Source: Haloferax massiliensis (GTDB lineage Archaea > Halobacteriota > Halobacteria > Halobacteriales > Haloferacaceae). From it: 64,000 nucleotides of DNA. Position numbers and translations under genes: made by a program. The notes below the pieces were generated by a model. It ran no database searches, had not been told where the DNA came from, and saw only the letters and a list, made by a program, of their open reading frames with translations. Positions within the stretch are counted from its first letter, which is position 1. Each line of letters opens with the position of its first letter. Below, piece by piece: positions 1 to 9,863 of the stretch. The stretch lies in NCBI RefSeq assembly GCF_001368915.1, contig NZ_CSTE01000002.1, positions 595,226-659,225 on the forward strand. The letters are read 5' to 3'.

Positions 1-111
1 GGCGCGGCCGAGTTGGACGTCGGCGTCGAAGGAGTTCGCGGTCTCGACGAACTGCGAGGCGGGACGGGCGTGGAGGCCGTCTTTCGGGACGACCGAAACG
101 GTGCGTTCCAT
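1..111 (-). CDS. ptsH2: HPr-type phosphocarrier, second copy (3' end cut by window)
   Basis: The first 37 codons of an HPr-like phosphocarrier are visible; the rest lies beyond the window edge. The N-terminus has the HPr phospho-histidine motif GLHARPAS (His14) and is nearly identical to the other HPr at 47.7 kb. HPr receives phosphate from enzyme I at this histidine and passes it on. Its place beside the glycerol genes fits the ptsH2-dhaKLM arrangement known in Haloferax, where it would serve PTS-type dihydroxyacetone kinase; those genes are not in view, so that role is inferred. The ATG at 109-111 is the start. Confidence 0.85.
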   Translation of the reverse strand, partial: MERTVSVVPKDGLHARPASQFVETANSFDADVQLGRA

Positions 112-210
112 ACGTCGGGTATCGACCGCGGAGCGTTATCGCTACCGGTTGCGGAACGCGGCGAAGAAAAATCGTGAACGACGTGTGCGGGGCCGGAGGC
201 GTCCGGGCTG

Positions 211-1281
211 TTAGGGCCCGAGTCCGAGGTACGCCGAGTTCGGGATGGCCCCGAGGAGGAACAGCACGCCGATGAGCAGCGAGTAGATGGTAATCGACAT
301 CGCCGGCGGGTCCACGTGGGTCCCGGAGTGCGAGTAGGCGATACGCTGGGTGAGCTCGCCGAGCAGCGCGCCGATGAGACCACCGACCGCGGCGGCGACG
401 ATGATGAGCGGTTCGTTACCGCCGACCATCGGCGCGGCGATGGCCGCGAACGACGAGCCGCCGAGCGTGATGTGGTGGGTGACGGGAATCTTCTCGACGC
501 CGAGGTTCAAGAACAGCAGGCTGGCCGCCGAGATACCGTAGGCGAGGAAGAAGCTCTCCGTGATGAGCCACGTCCAACCGCCGAGGATACCGGCCCCGAG
601 GCCGATGACCACGATGTTGACCCACTTGTACTGGTGGGGAAGCCACGGCTCGGTCGCGGGTCGGCCGCTGCCGTCGCCGCGCGTCTCTCCCTTCTCGAAC
701 GGCGACATGTCGAGGAGGCCGCTGCCGGCGGGCGAGCCGATGAGCGGGTAGCCGAAGGCGATACGCGCGATGAACGCCGTCGTCATGACGGACAGCGCGA
801 CGCTGTCGAGCGGGAGGCCGATGCCGCCCGCGACGCGGGAGATGAGGAGCCCGAGGACGCCGAAGAGACCGCCGACGGCGAGGATGTCGGGCTGCGTGCC
901 GAACGCGTACGTGATGTCCTTACCGAAGTGGTAGCCGCCCTCGCTGGGGTCCATATCGGCGTACCGCTTGCCCGCGTAGGCGCTGGCGGCGACGCCGCCG
1001 GCGAAGGCGATATGCGGGCCGACGAACGGGCCGAACCCGATACTGCTGGTGATACCCGTTCCGAGTTCGCCGGCGGTGATGAGGTCGGCACCTTCGAACT
1101 GTCGGATGATGATGCCCGCCGTCTCGCCGAGCAGCACGACGAAGCCGGTGAAGATGAACGACGGCAGCGCGCCGAGGGCCGCGCCGAACATCCCGCCCGC
1201 GAACGCCGCGAGCAGGAGGACGATGAACCGCTCGGTACTGACGCCGATGACCGGAATCTGGAGTGCGAATGTTTCGAACAC
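211..1281 (-). CDS. glpX: Multi-spanning membrane protein, putative glycerol facilitator (GlpX-like)
   Basis: A 356-residue, very hydrophobic protein with about eight to ten predicted membrane helices, many Gly/Ala-rich, and a polar loop near residues 195-220. Its stop is about 100 bp before the HPr gene, and its start is 3 bp after the glpK stop, so it should be co-transcribed with glycerol kinase. In Haloferax the gene at this position has been proposed as a glycerol uptake facilitator; it lacks the NPA motifs of aquaglyceroporins, so the role rests on context. An unrelated transport or sensing function is possible. Confidence 0.75.
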   Translation of the reverse strand: MFETFALQIPVIGVSTERFIVLLLAAFAGGMFGAALGALPSFIFTGFVVLLGETAGIIIRQFEGADLITAGELGTGITSSIGFGPFVGPHIAFAGGVAASAYAGKRYADMDPSEGGYHFGKDITYAFGTQPDILAVGGLFGVLGLLISRVAGGIGLPLDSVALSVMTTAFIARIAFGYPLIGSPAGSGLLDMSPFEKGETRGDGSGRPATEPWLPHQYKWVNIVVIGLGAGILGGWTWLITESFFLAYGISAASLLFLNLGVEKIPVTHHITLGGSSFAAIAAPMVGGNEPLIIVAAAVGGLIGALLGELTQRIAYSHSGTHVDPPAMSITIYSLLIGVLFLLGAIPNSAYLGLGP

Positions 1282-1284
1282 GTG

Positions 1285-2817
1285 TTACTCCTCCCGTGCC
1301 CAGTCGAGCGAGCGGTCGACGGCCTCCTTCCAGCGGCCGTAGCGCGCTTCGACGTTCTGTGGGTCTTTCGGACCGAACTCGCGGTCGACCTGCCAGTTGT
1401 CGCGGAGTTCGTCGAGCGTCTCCCAGTAGCCGACGGCGAGGCCGGCGGCGTACGCCGACCCGAGCGCGGTCGTCTCGTCGACCTGCGGGCGGACGATTTC
1501 CGTGTCGAGGATGTTCGACTGGAGCTGGCAGAGGAAGTTGTTCTTGACAGCGCCGCCGTCGACGCGGAGACTGGAGAGGTCGATGTCGCTGTCGGACTCC
1601 ATCGCCTCGGCCACGTCGCGCGTCTGGAACGCGATGGATTCGAGCGTCGCGCGGACGATGTGCTCGCGGCGGGTGCCGCGGGTCATGCCGACGATGGTGC
1701 CGCGGGCGCGCTGGTCCCAGTGGGGCGCGCCGAGGCCCGTGAACGCGGGGACGAAGTAGACGCCGTCGGTGGACTCGACCGACCGAGCGAGCTTCTCGGA
1801 CTCGCCGGCGTTGTCGATGAGCGTCATGTCTTCGAGCCACTCGATAGCCGCGCCGGTGATGAAGATAGAGCCTTCGAGGGCGTACTGGACCGGCTCACCG
1901 GAGCGCTGGAAGCCGACGGTGGTGAGGAGGCCGTGTTCGGACATGACCGCCTCCTCGCCGGTGTTCATCAGCATGAACGAGCCGGTGCCGTAGGTGTTCT
2001 TCGCGTCGCCGGCGTCGAAACAGGTCTGGCCGAACAGCGCGGCCTGCTGGTCGCCGAGCGCGCCGGCGACGGGGACTTCCGCGCCGAGGAAGCCGTCCGC
2101 GTCGGTCTCGCCGTAGTGGTCGTCGTCGGACGACGGGCGGACCTCGGGGAGGAGTTCGCGCGGGACGTTGAACTCCTCTAAGAGTTCGTCGTCCCACTCC
2201 ATGTCGTGGATGTTGAACAGCATGGTCCGCGACGCGTTCGTCACGTCCGTGATGTGGTTCCCCGTCAGATTGTAGATGAGCCACGTGTCGATGGTCCCGA
2301 AGGCGAGTTCGCCGTCTTTGGCGCGGTCTCGGATATCCTCGGGTCGGGAGCGCTGGAGCTTGATGGGGTCGGAGTTGTCCAGCAGCCACTCGGCCTTCGT
2401 CGCGGAGAAGTACGCGTCGGGTTCGAGACCCGTCTTGGCGCGCACGTCGTCGGTCTTGCCGTCCGCTTCGAGCGTCTCGATGCGGTCGGTCGTCCGACGG
2501 TCCTGCCAGACGATGGCGTTGTGAATCGGCTGTCCGGTCTCACGGTCCCAGATGAGCGTCGTCTCGCGCTGGTTCGTGATCCCGATGGCTTCCAACTGCT
2601 CGGGGTCGAGCCCGGCGCTCGAAAGCGCCGCGTCGATGACCTTCTTCGTGTTGTCCCAAATCTCGTTTGCGTCGTGTTCGACCCAACCGGGCTCTGGGTA
2701 GATCTGTTCGTGCTTCTCGTAGGCGTTGGCGACCACCTTGCCGTCGTGGTCGAACACCATGAACCGCGTGCCTGTGGTACCCTGATCGATGGCACCGACG
2801 TAAGTTTCTCCTGACAT
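1285..2817 (-). CDS. glpK: Glycerol kinase
   Basis: FGGY-family kinase of 510 residues, the usual length. It phosphorylates glycerol to sn-glycerol 3-phosphate in the cytoplasm, the committing step of glycerol use in haloarchaea. Visible hallmarks are the N-terminal phosphate-binding motif DQGTTGTR, the glycerol-binding region NQRETT, the central YGTGSF segment and the C-terminal DGGAVKNNFLCQ signature. It is the first gene of a minus-strand unit with the facilitator candidate and HPr downstream. Its product feeds the adjacent GlpABC dehydrogenase. The ATG at 2817 gives the expected N-terminus MSGETYVGAIDQG. Confidence 0.97.
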   Translation of the reverse strand: MSGETYVGAIDQGTTGTRFMVFDHDGKVVANAYEKHEQIYPEPGWVEHDANEIWDNTKKVIDAALSSAGLDPEQLEAIGITNQRETTLIWDRETGQPIHNAIVWQDRRTTDRIETLEADGKTDDVRAKTGLEPDAYFSATKAEWLLDNSDPIKLQRSRPEDIRDRAKDGELAFGTIDTWLIYNLTGNHITDVTNASRTMLFNIHDMEWDDELLEEFNVPRELLPEVRPSSDDDHYGETDADGFLGAEVPVAGALGDQQAALFGQTCFDAGDAKNTYGTGSFMLMNTGEEAVMSEHGLLTTVGFQRSGEPVQYALEGSIFITGAAIEWLEDMTLIDNAGESEKLARSVESTDGVYFVPAFTGLGAPHWDQRARGTIVGMTRGTRREHIVRATLESIAFQTRDVAEAMESDSDIDLSSLRVDGGAVKNNFLCQLQSNILDTEIVRPQVDETTALGSAYAAGLAVGYWETLDELRDNWQVDREFGPKDPQNVEARYGRWKEAVDRSLDWAREE

Positions 2818-2838
2818 TTCTAACCAACCTCGATACGA

Positions 2839-2898
2839 ACTCTCGGTGTGAGAGTCCTACCACTACAAACGTGTACAAATTATATGATAAATGTTTCT
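2839..2898 (-). promoter_or_regulatory. glpK promoter and leader palindrome
   Basis: Upstream of glpK on the minus strand lies an A-rich BRE-like stretch and a TATA-like element (AAACATTTATCATATAA, about 2880-2897). Between it and the start codon is a perfect 6-bp inverted repeat, ACTCTC-5 nt-GAGAGT (2839-2855), in what would be a leader of about 40 nt. The palindrome could be an operator or an RNA hairpin. Confidence 0.5.
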
Positions 2899-3180
2899 TT
2901 ACTACTCCCCCGCATATTGTGTAGAACGAATCCGCAGTATAGGCTCCATGTCGGCTGAATATGGGGAGTACTATTTCACACGGACACTTTTTCGACCGTT
3001 TTACTCAACGAGGCGGTCTGCCGGACAGAACGACCACGTCCGCCGAGTAACGGGCGAAAACGGCGATAAACAGGCAATATAATCCGCCAAATCGCCGGCG
3101 ATTCGGCGCGCGCGCCGAGCGCGGCGACGTTCGAGTGGTCCGGCGCTCGAACGCGTTCGTCCGTCAGCCGTGCGCGCGTG
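2899..3180. other. Intergenic region between glpC and glpK
   Basis: About 280 bases beyond the glpK promoter hold no convincing gene. A 63-codon reading frame on the plus strand has no coding character I recognise. The stretch nearest glpC is GC-rich with GCGC runs. Confidence 0.5.
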
Positions 3181-4491
3181 TCAGACCAGCGCCTCTTCGA
3201 GGAGCTGGAGCGGGTGTTTGATGTCGTAGCCCGTGCCGTGTTCCATCTGCATCGAGCAGGTGGGGCACTCGGTCATGCCGACGCTCCCCTGCGCGTGCTC
3301 CATGTGGTCGAACATGTCCGCGCCGATCTGCATCGACTTGTCGTACTTCTCTTCCTTCCAGCCGTAGGTGCCGGAGATGCCGGAACAGGAGTCGCCCACG
3401 TCCTCGATTTCGACGCCGTCGAGCTGGCGGAACAGCTCGACCGCCTGCCGGTCGAGGCCCTGATTGCGGCCGTGACACGGCGCGTGGTACGCGAAGGCTT
3501 GGTCGTCGACCGATGCCTCGCGAACCGCGCCTTCGAGGTCCTCGTGGATGCGCAGGTACTCCAGCGCCTCGTAGGTGTGCGCCGAGAGGTCCTCGATGCC
3601 GTCGATGTCGAACAGTTCGGGGTACTCCTGGCGGAGCGACATCGAACAGGAGGTACACGACGCGATGATGTCGTAGCCCTCGCGGATGAGCCCCGCGAAG
3701 TTGTCGACGTTGATGCCGGCGGCGCGCTTGGCGTCGTCGAGCATGCCGTTCGCGAACATCGGCGTCCCCGAACAGCGCTGTTTGGGGACGACGACCTCGT
3801 AGCCGAACGACTCGAAGACGCGGACCATCGCCTTGCCCACCTCGGGCGTGTTGTAGTTGGAGTAACAGCCGTGGAAGTAGGCGACGCGCTTTTCCTCGGA
3901 GCGGACCTGCGGGCCGCCGCGTTCGTTCCACCACTCGCGGAACGTCTGGGTGGCGAACTCGGGGAAGTCGCGCTCGGCCGTGATACCGAGTACTTTCTCG
4001 TTTATCCGCTGGACGACCGAGTTGCCCATGACGGCGTTCGCCAGCCGCGGGAACATACCACCCAGCTGGGCGAGCGTGCCGTAGTTGGCGAGGATGCGGT
4101 TGCGGATGTACTCCCGCGAGAGCTTGTCCATCTCCTCGTCGACGTACTCGCCGCGGGCCGTGTTGTGCATCTGGCTGAGCGGGACGCCCGACGGACAGGC
4201 GTCGTCACAGCGCATGCAGTTCGAACACGACATGATGGAGTCGTCGACGGCCTCGTCTTCCTTGCGCTTGAGCCGCCACTGCTCCGGCCCTTGGAACTTC
4301 GGCCCGGGGAACTCGTCGTCGACCTCGGCGACCGGGCAGGACACGTCGCAGGCGGTACACTTGTAACAGTTGTCCGCGCCGGGACGGAGGTCCATGTCGG
4401 TGCTGTCGGGGAACACCTCGACGGCCTCGAAGTCGTCTGTCTGTGCGTCGGGGGTCAGCGTTGGATTGCCTGGGGATTCTGCGTCGCTCAT
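3181..4491 (-). CDS. glpC: Anaerobic glycerol-3-phosphate dehydrogenase subunit C
   Basis: Iron-sulfur membrane-anchor subunit of the GlpABC complex, 436 residues. Two ferredoxin-type [4Fe-4S] motifs lie near the N-terminus (CYKCTACDVSCP at about residue 43 and CSNCMRCDDACP at about residue 93). Two CCG-type cysteine-rich domains follow (CTSCSMS, HAPCHGRNQG, GDSCSGISG, CPTCSMQ). It passes electrons from GlpAB to membrane quinone. The start codon overlaps the glpB stop by 4 bp (ATGA), so it is translationally coupled as the last gene of glpABC. An N-terminal tail of about 35 residues is Asp/Glu-rich. Confidence 0.96.
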   Translation of the reverse strand: MSDAESPGNPTLTPDAQTDDFEAVEVFPDSTDMDLRPGADNCYKCTACDVSCPVAEVDDEFPGPKFQGPEQWRLKRKEDEAVDDSIMSCSNCMRCDDACPSGVPLSQMHNTARGEYVDEEMDKLSREYIRNRILANYGTLAQLGGMFPRLANAVMGNSVVQRINEKVLGITAERDFPEFATQTFREWWNERGGPQVRSEEKRVAYFHGCYSNYNTPEVGKAMVRVFESFGYEVVVPKQRCSGTPMFANGMLDDAKRAAGINVDNFAGLIREGYDIIASCTSCSMSLRQEYPELFDIDGIEDLSAHTYEALEYLRIHEDLEGAVREASVDDQAFAYHAPCHGRNQGLDRQAVELFRQLDGVEIEDVGDSCSGISGTYGWKEEKYDKSMQIGADMFDHMEHAQGSVGMTECPTCSMQMEHGTGYDIKHPLQLLEEALV

Positions 4492-5756
4492 CTGGTTGCC
4501 TCCTCGCCCGCGAGGCGGCCGGCGACGGCACCCGTCGCCAGCGAGACGCCGCTCGCGGATTTCTCGCGCGCCACGTCGGCACCGCCGACGACGCCGCCCG
4601 CGGCGCGCAGGTTCTCGAAGTGCGGTTCGCCGTCTTCGTCGGTCGGCCGGAGTTCGTCGTCGGGGACGACGCCGAAGCGCGCGAACGCGTGGTCGCCGAA
4701 CGCCTCGGGTTCGGACCAGTCGTAGCGGTCCTCGGGGTGCGGGACGTGACAGCCGAAGACGGGCTCTGTGACCGATTCGCGGTCGGAGTCGAGGCCCTTG
4801 CCGACGAGGCCGCCGGTCGCGAGGACGACCTGGTCGGCCGAGTAGGGCGTCGGTCTGTTCTTCTGGTCGACGATGACCGTCTCGACGCGGCCGTCTTCGG
4901 CCTCGAAATCGACCGCCGGGTTGCCCGCGGAGATGCGGACGCCAGCCTCGTCGAGCGCGTCGAACAGGATGTCCTCCAACTTGAGTCCGAGCAGACTCGG
5001 CGGGCCGGTCGGCACCTCGAAGACGGGGACGCCCAGCCGGTCCGAAAGCTCCGCGCGAACGTCCTCGTCGTGGTCGTCGCCGAGCATCGCCGGGAAGCCG
5101 ACGCGCGACTCGCCGTCCAGTTCCGCGGCGACGGTGTCGGCGAGGACGGAGCGAACCGTGCCGCCGTCCACCGTCTCATCGCGGTCGAGCGCCTTGGCGA
5201 ACCGCGTCACCTTCGCGTCGGAGCGGAACCGCTTGGGGAACTCGACGGTGACGCCGCGGGCCGAAAACGGCACGCCGGCGGCCGCGAGGTGGTCGGCCGC
5301 GACGGGCGCGTCGAAGTCCGTGAGGCCCGCGAAGCCGACCAGAAGCGTGTCGCCGGACGAACTGGCGAGGCCGGGCGCGACCGACTCGGGGTAGCGCGCG
5401 GTCGGCTTCACCGCGCCGCCGTGGGTCATCACGAGCGCGTTCGAGTCGGTGTGGCCGCCGCGGTAGGCGTCGCCGACCGCCTCGTCGAAGACGCGGAGGC
5501 CGGCGCGGACGCCGTCCTCGCCGACGACGCGGTAGGGGTGACCCTCCGGGAGCGCGTCGAGACCGGCGTAGGGGTCCGAGAGGGGACCGTCGCCGCCGGC
5601 GTAACCGAGCACGTCGACGAGGCCGCTGGCCTGTCGGAGCGTGCTCTTCTTGTGGGCGAGCAGGCGCACGCGAGCGCCCGTCTCCGCGGCCGAGAGCGCG
5701 GCCGTGCAGGCGGCGATACCGCCGCCGATGACGAGCACGTCGTCAGTTATCGCCAT
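4488..5756 (-). CDS. glpB: Anaerobic glycerol-3-phosphate dehydrogenase subunit B
   Basis: Flavoprotein subunit with an N-terminal Rossmann FAD motif ([19 protein letters not shown]) and a second dinucleotide-binding region toward the C-terminus ([13 protein letters not shown]). It works with GlpA and GlpC to oxidise glycerol 3-phosphate to dihydroxyacetone phosphate. I chose the ATG at 5756 because GGAGGTG lies just before it; a GTG two codons upstream is also possible. It overlaps the end of glpA by 14 bp and the start of glpC by 4 bp, typical of a tightly coupled operon. Confidence 0.95.
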   Translation of the reverse strand: MAITDDVLVIGGGIAACTAALSAAETGARVRLLAHKKSTLRQASGLVDVLGYAGGDGPLSDPYAGLDALPEGHPYRVVGEDGVRAGLRVFDEAVGDAYRGGHTDSNALVMTHGGAVKPTARYPESVAPGLASSSGDTLLVGFAGLTDFDAPVAADHLAAAGVPFSARGVTVEFPKRFRSDAKVTRFAKALDRDETVDGGTVRSVLADTVAAELDGESRVGFPAMLGDDHDEDVRAELSDRLGVPVFEVPTGPPSLLGLKLEDILFDALDEAGVRISAGNPAVDFEAEDGRVETVIVDQKNRPTPYSADQVVLATGGLVGKGLDSDRESVTEPVFGCHVPHPEDRYDWSEPEAFGDHAFARFGVVPDDELRPTDEDGEPHFENLRAAGGVVGGADVAREKSASGVSLATGAVAGRLAGEEATR

Positions 5757-7524
5757 CGGCACCTCCGAGCGCGTCGTCGCTCGCGCGGTCGTCGAGTCGG
5801 CCGCCGTCCGCGACCGCGCCGCCGGACGCGACGCCCGAGGCGTCGTCCTCCGAAGCGCCGCCGTCGTCGAAGGCAGCGAAGTCGATGTCGGCGTCGGCCG
5901 CCGCGGGGTCCTCGTCGCGGTTCATCGTGGCCGCGTGGAGCATGTGCTTCAGCGCGGTCTGGGAGAGCTGCGTGCCCCACATGGCGTGGCGCTCGCCCTT
6001 CCAGCGCTCCTGATAGAGGTCGTCGAGGGACGCGCGAATGGTCTCCTCGTCGTACTCGGGCGCGAGTTCGTTCGCCATCCGGTGACAGCATATCGCGCCC
6101 TGACAGTTACCCATCGAGGCGCGCGTCTGGATGCGCACGGAGTTGAGCTCCGTGCCGGCGGTGTCGAGGGCGTCCTGAATCTCGGCGCGGGTGACGGCCT
6201 CGCACTCGCAGACGACCGGGTTGGGGTCGACGCTGTTGAGCACCTCGTCGGCGCGCGAGCCGAGCCGCTGGGCCGACCGGCGGCCGATGGGCGACCGCAG
6301 GCCGAAGTCGTCCATGTAGTCGCGGAGGACGGTGAAGTCCTCGCTCCCCGGAAGCGGCACGTCGGCGGTGCGGCACTCGGCGTCGACGCCGAGCTTCTCG
6401 CAGACGTGGTCCGAAATCTGCTCGGCCATCATCCGATAGGTGGTGAGCTTGCCGCCGACGATGCTCGTCATGCCCGGCAGGTCGTCGCGGTCGGCGTGGT
6501 CCAACAGGAAGAACTCGCGGGTGATGTCCGTCGGGTCTTCCGTGCCGGTGCCCGGCGGCTCGTACAGCGGGCGAACGCCCCAGAAGGAGCGAATCGTCCG
6601 CGCCTCGGCCAGCATGGGAACGAGCTCCGACAGCGTCTCTATCATCAGGTCGACTTCCCAGCCCTCTTCGGGGTAGTCTTCCGGGTCCTCGACCTCCTCG
6701 TCGGTCGTCCCGAGGATGCACGTCGTCTCGTGGGGGACGACGATGTCGGCGTCGCCCTTCGGCCGACAGCGGTTGATGACCGTGTCGACCTGCCGGGTGT
6801 TCATGATGGTCATGACGCCCTTCGACGGGCGGACTTCCACGTCGACGCCGGCGAGGTCGCCGATTTGGCCGGCCCACGCGCCCGTCGCGTTGACGACGTA
6901 GTCGGCGCGGATTTCCTCGACCTCGCCGGGCTCGCCGTGGACGTACGGGCCGGTACCGGTCTGGTGGGTGACCTCGACGCCGACGACCTCGCCGCCCTCG
7001 ACGAGCACGTCGGTGACCTCGGAGTGCGTCTCGATGCGCGCGCCGTGTTCGACGGCGCTCGCGGCGTTCGCCACGCAGAGGCGGAACGGGTCGACCGCCC
7101 CGTCCGGGACCTTGATGGCGCGTTTGATGTCCTTGGCGAGGTACGGCTCTATCTCGCGCGCTTCCTCGGCGGACAGCACCTCGGCCGGAATGCCGCACTC
7201 GCGGCAGCCCTCCAGTTTCTTCTCGAAGTACTCGTCGGAGTCCTCGGGGCGCTGGACGAACAGGCCCCCCGTCATCTCGACGCAGTGGCCCGCGATGCGC
7301 CGCAGGACGCGGTTCTCCTCGATACACTCCTTGGCGGACGGCTGATCCGATACCGCGTACCGACCCCCGCTGTGGAGGAGTCCGTGCATCCGCCCCGTCG
7401 TCCCGTGTGTGAGGTTCCCCTTCTCGACGAGGGTCACGTCCAGCCCGCGCATCGCGAGGTCGCGCGCGATGCCCGTGCCGGTCGACCCCCCGCCAATGAC
7501 GAGGACGCTCGGCGATTTTTTCAT
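5743..7524 (-). CDS. glpA: Anaerobic glycerol-3-phosphate dehydrogenase subunit A
   Basis: Catalytic FAD-dependent subunit of 593 residues. It has the N-terminal FAD motif [14 protein letters not shown], a DAO-type oxidase fold and a C-terminal BFD-like [2Fe-2S] domain with cysteine pairs in [12 protein letters not shown] and CQGAICCHR. An acidic, low-complexity tail of about 60 residues follows. The ATG at 7524 is preferred over a GTG 30 bp upstream because the TATA-like element (about 7556-7565) would otherwise nearly touch the start. First gene of glpABC; in Haloferax glycerol metabolism this dehydrogenase is the essential second step after GlpK. Confidence 0.96.
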   Translation of the reverse strand: MKKSPSVLVIGGGSTGTGIARDLAMRGLDVTLVEKGNLTHGTTGRMHGLLHSGGRYAVSDQPSAKECIEENRVLRRIAGHCVEMTGGLFVQRPEDSDEYFEKKLEGCRECGIPAEVLSAEEAREIEPYLAKDIKRAIKVPDGAVDPFRLCVANAASAVEHGARIETHSEVTDVLVEGGEVVGVEVTHQTGTGPYVHGEPGEVEEIRADYVVNATGAWAGQIGDLAGVDVEVRPSKGVMTIMNTRQVDTVINRCRPKGDADIVVPHETTCILGTTDEEVEDPEDYPEEGWEVDLMIETLSELVPMLAEARTIRSFWGVRPLYEPPGTGTEDPTDITREFFLLDHADRDDLPGMTSIVGGKLTTYRMMAEQISDHVCEKLGVDAECRTADVPLPGSEDFTVLRDYMDDFGLRSPIGRRSAQRLGSRADEVLNSVDPNPVVCECEAVTRAEIQDALDTAGTELNSVRIQTRASMGNCQGAICCHRMANELAPEYDEETIRASLDDLYQERWKGERHAMWGTQLSQTALKHMLHAATMNRDEDPAAADADIDFAAFDDGGASEDDASGVASGGAVADGGRLDDRASDDALGGADGDN

Positions 7525-7880
7525 CTGTCTTTCGTGAGGTAGGACCGACGGCACTTTATTTTACCTTCACTCGTCTCGCGTCCCGTTCGTCTCACGGAAC
7601 GGACCACTTCGCTCGCGGGACTCCCATCGGTGCGCCCGTAGAATACCGTAGCTCGGCGTTTCTACACCGAATCGAAACGGCAGCGATAATTCAAAATTAT
7701 CGATGCAATTAGTTACGTTCGCCCTTGGTGCGGCGGTAGTCGCGAACCTCTCAACTGCCTTCGAGGCGGCCGTCCCGGCCGATTCCCGTGTTTCGTGTTC
7801 TCTCTTGTCAGGGGTGCTGTCGGTAGTGGTCGGTTTTTAGGCGTGTGCCGGATACCCTCTGCCACGGGACTTATCACGCT
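7525..7880. other. Divergent intergenic region glpA / orc-like gene
   Basis: The region carries the glpA promoter (TATA-like AAAATAAAG on the minus strand near 7556-7565) and an AT-rich patch at 7685-7710 (AATTCAAAATTATCGATG). A T-rich element at 7831-7838 may serve the rightward gene. I see no gene. Confidence 0.5.
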
Positions 7881-9071
7881 ATGCGCCTCGAAGACAGAAT
7901 CACCAGGCGACGTCGCCGCGGGGGGAAGCGACCCCGGCTCGTTCGGGACCTGAGCGCGCTCGACCCGACAGCCCACCCGGACGAGCCGACCGGCCGCGGC
8001 CCGACGCTCGAACGCATCCTCGACCACCTCGACCCCGTGTTCGACGGCGACCTGCCGCCCGACGCCCACGTCCACGGGCCGAAGGGCGTCGGGAAGTCGG
8101 CGGTCGTCGCGACGCTCTTCGAGCACCTCGCCAGCGCGCTCCCCTCTCGGCGGTCGGTCATTCACACCACCACGCGCACCGCCGCCACGCCGACGACCTC
8201 GTTCGCCTACGTCGACTCCCGGGACGCCCCGACCGAGTTCGCGCTCCTCCACGCGGCGCTCGACGCGCTCTGCGAGGAGGCGGTGCCGTCGCAGGGCGTC
8301 GGCGTCGAGGCGCTCCGCGAACGGCTCACCGAGCGCGTCGGGCACGACGAGCACGCGGTCGTCGCCGTCGACCACGTCGGCGAGCCCGAGACCTACTCCG
8401 CGGCGACGGCGGTCGAGACGCTCTCGTCGGTGTCGCCGCACGTCTCGGTGCTCACCGTCGGGCGCGACCCCCGCGACGACGCGCGTGCGGGCGGCGATAC
8501 CGGCGCGACCGACGCGCCGTCGATCGCCGTCTCGGCCTACGAGCGCCACAGTCTCGTCGATATCCTCGTCGCGCGCGCGTCGGACGGCGTCACCCGCAAC
8601 GCGCTCCCGCACGAGGCGACGCGCGAGGTCGCCGAGTGGGCCGACGGCGACGCCCACGACGCGCTGTCGGCGCTCTACGGGGCGGCGACGCTCGCCGCCG
8701 CCGACGGCGCGGAGACCATCGACACCGAGTACGTCTGCGCCGGCATCGACGCCGTTCCTGACGACGGCTGCTCGCTGGGGCGCGTGTTCGCGCTCCCCGA
8801 GAGCCGTCGCCGCGTCCTCCGGGCGTTCGTCGCGCTCGACGACGAGGCGACGGCCTCCGTCTCGGCGGCGACCGAGCACATCGCCGCGTCGCCGCGGGTG
8901 TCGCTGTCGCCGGCGACCGTCCGCCGCGTCCTCTACGAGCTTTCGGACCTCGGCATCGTCCGGCGCGTCTCTGACGACGACTCCACCGACGGGCCGGGCC
9001 GGCCGGCGACGCGACCCATCCCGAACTTCTCGACGCTAGCGTTCCGCGGGCTGGACGACGCCGAGCGTTGA
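7881..9071 (+). CDS. Orc1/Cdc6-like AAA+ ATPase
   Basis: A 396-residue protein with Walker A motif GPKGVGKSA (about residue 67), a Walker B-like VVAVDH segment, a sensor-like VSVLTVGRD stretch and a C-terminal winged-helix region (about 300-390) typical of archaeal Orc1/Cdc6 initiators. The Walker B lacks the usual DE pair, reading DH, so ATP hydrolysis may be altered. No origin-type repeats are visible next to it. It may be a non-initiator paralogue; several such copies are common in haloarchaea. The ATG at 7881 is preferred over a GTG 36 bp upstream that sits too close to the T-rich promoter element. Confidence 0.75.
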   Translation: MRLEDRITRRRRRGGKRPRLVRDLSALDPTAHPDEPTGRGPTLERILDHLDPVFDGDLPPDAHVHGPKGVGKSAVVATLFEHLASALPSRRSVIHTTTRTAATPTTSFAYVDSRDAPTEFALLHAALDALCEEAVPSQGVGVEALRERLTERVGHDEHAVVAVDHVGEPETYSAATAVETLSSVSPHVSVLTVGRDPRDDARAGGDTGATDAPSIAVSAYERHSLVDILVARASDGVTRNALPHEATREVAEWADGDAHDALSALYGAATLAAADGAETIDTEYVCAGIDAVPDDGCSLGRVFALPESRRRVLRAFVALDDEATASVSAATEHIAASPRVSLSPATVRRVLYELSDLGIVRRVSDDDSTDGPGRPATRPIPNFSTLAFRGLDDAER

Positions 9072-9152
9072 GTGTCGAAAACGACGAACCCGACCTGCGG
9101 CGCGGTTCTCCCCGACCGCTGAACCTTTTTCCCCCGTCTCCCAACTCCGGGT

Positions 9153-9833
9153 ATGGTTCCGCCGCTCGTACTCGACATCGACGGGACGCTCACCGACGCG
9201 GATGGCCACCTCGACCCCCGCGCGTTCGAAGTGCTCCCGTCGTGGGACGCCCCCGTCATCCTCGCCACCGGCAAGGCGTTTCCCTATCCGGTCTCGCTGT
9301 GTCACTACCTCGGACTCCCCCAGACGGTCATCGCGGAGAACGGCGGGGTCGTCCTCGCCGACGGCGAGGTGACATTCACCGGCGACCGCGAGGCCGCGCA
9401 GGCCGCCGCCGACGAGTTCGTCGCGCGCGGCGGCGACCTCGGGTGGGACGCCGCGGACACCGCGAACCGCTGGCGCGAGACCGAAATCATCGCCCGTCTC
9501 GACGCCGACGAGGCGCTCCTCCGCGAGGTCGCAGACGAGTTCGACCTCGAAGTCATCGACACCGGCTTCGCCTACCACATCAAGACGCCGGGAGTCGAGA
9601 AGGGCGTCGGCCTCGAACGCGTCTGCGAGACGATGGACTACGACCCCGAGGAGTTCGTCGCCGTCGGCGACAGCGTCAACGACGCCTCGACGTTCGGCGT
9701 CGCCGGGCGGTCGTTCGCCGTCGCCAACGCCGACGACGTGGCCAAGGAGGCGGCCGACACGGTGCTCGACCAGTCGTACATGGACGGCACGCTGTCCGTG
9801 CTCGAATCGCTCCGGGAAGAAGACGCGGCGTAA
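9153..9833 (+). CDS. Phosphoglycolate phosphatase, archaeal HAD type
   Basis: HAD-superfamily phosphatase of 226 residues. Motif I is DIDGTLTD (residues 7-14, nucleophile Asp7). Motif II is the ATGK segment near residue 38. The KGVGLER and GDSVNDAS motifs (III and IV) lie near residues 150 and 171. The length and the C2-type cap match the archaeal phosphoglycolate phosphatase / sucrose-phosphatase-like family, which hydrolyses 2-phosphoglycolate to glycolate. Substrate is inferred from family. It stands alone, about 80 bp after the Orc-like gene, with an ATG start. Confidence 0.85.
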   Translation: MVPPLVLDIDGTLTDADGHLDPRAFEVLPSWDAPVILATGKAFPYPVSLCHYLGLPQTVIAENGGVVLADGEVTFTGDREAAQAAADEFVARGGDLGWDAADTANRWRETEIIARLDADEALLREVADEFDLEVIDTGFAYHIKTPGVEKGVGLERVCETMDYDPEEFVAVGDSVNDASTFGVAGRSFAVANADDVAKEAADTVLDQSYMDGTLSVLESLREEDAA

Positions 9834-9863
9834 TCGCCGGTCGTTCGCGTCGCTCTCGGCGTC

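Noticed and set aside
316..2181. Long plus-strand reading frame of 621 codons opposite glpK and the facilitator
   Set aside because: It is the antisense shadow of GC-rich genes; composition is Arg/Asp/Glu repeats with no family resemblance, while both minus-strand genes are clear.
2891..3082. 63-codon plus-strand frame between glpC and glpK
   Set aside because: Overlaps the glpK promoter, with no recognisable motif or promoter of its own.
7525..7880. Replication origin beside the Orc-like gene
   Set aside because: I could not find repeated ORB-like elements; only one AT-rich patch is present, which is also explained by promoters.
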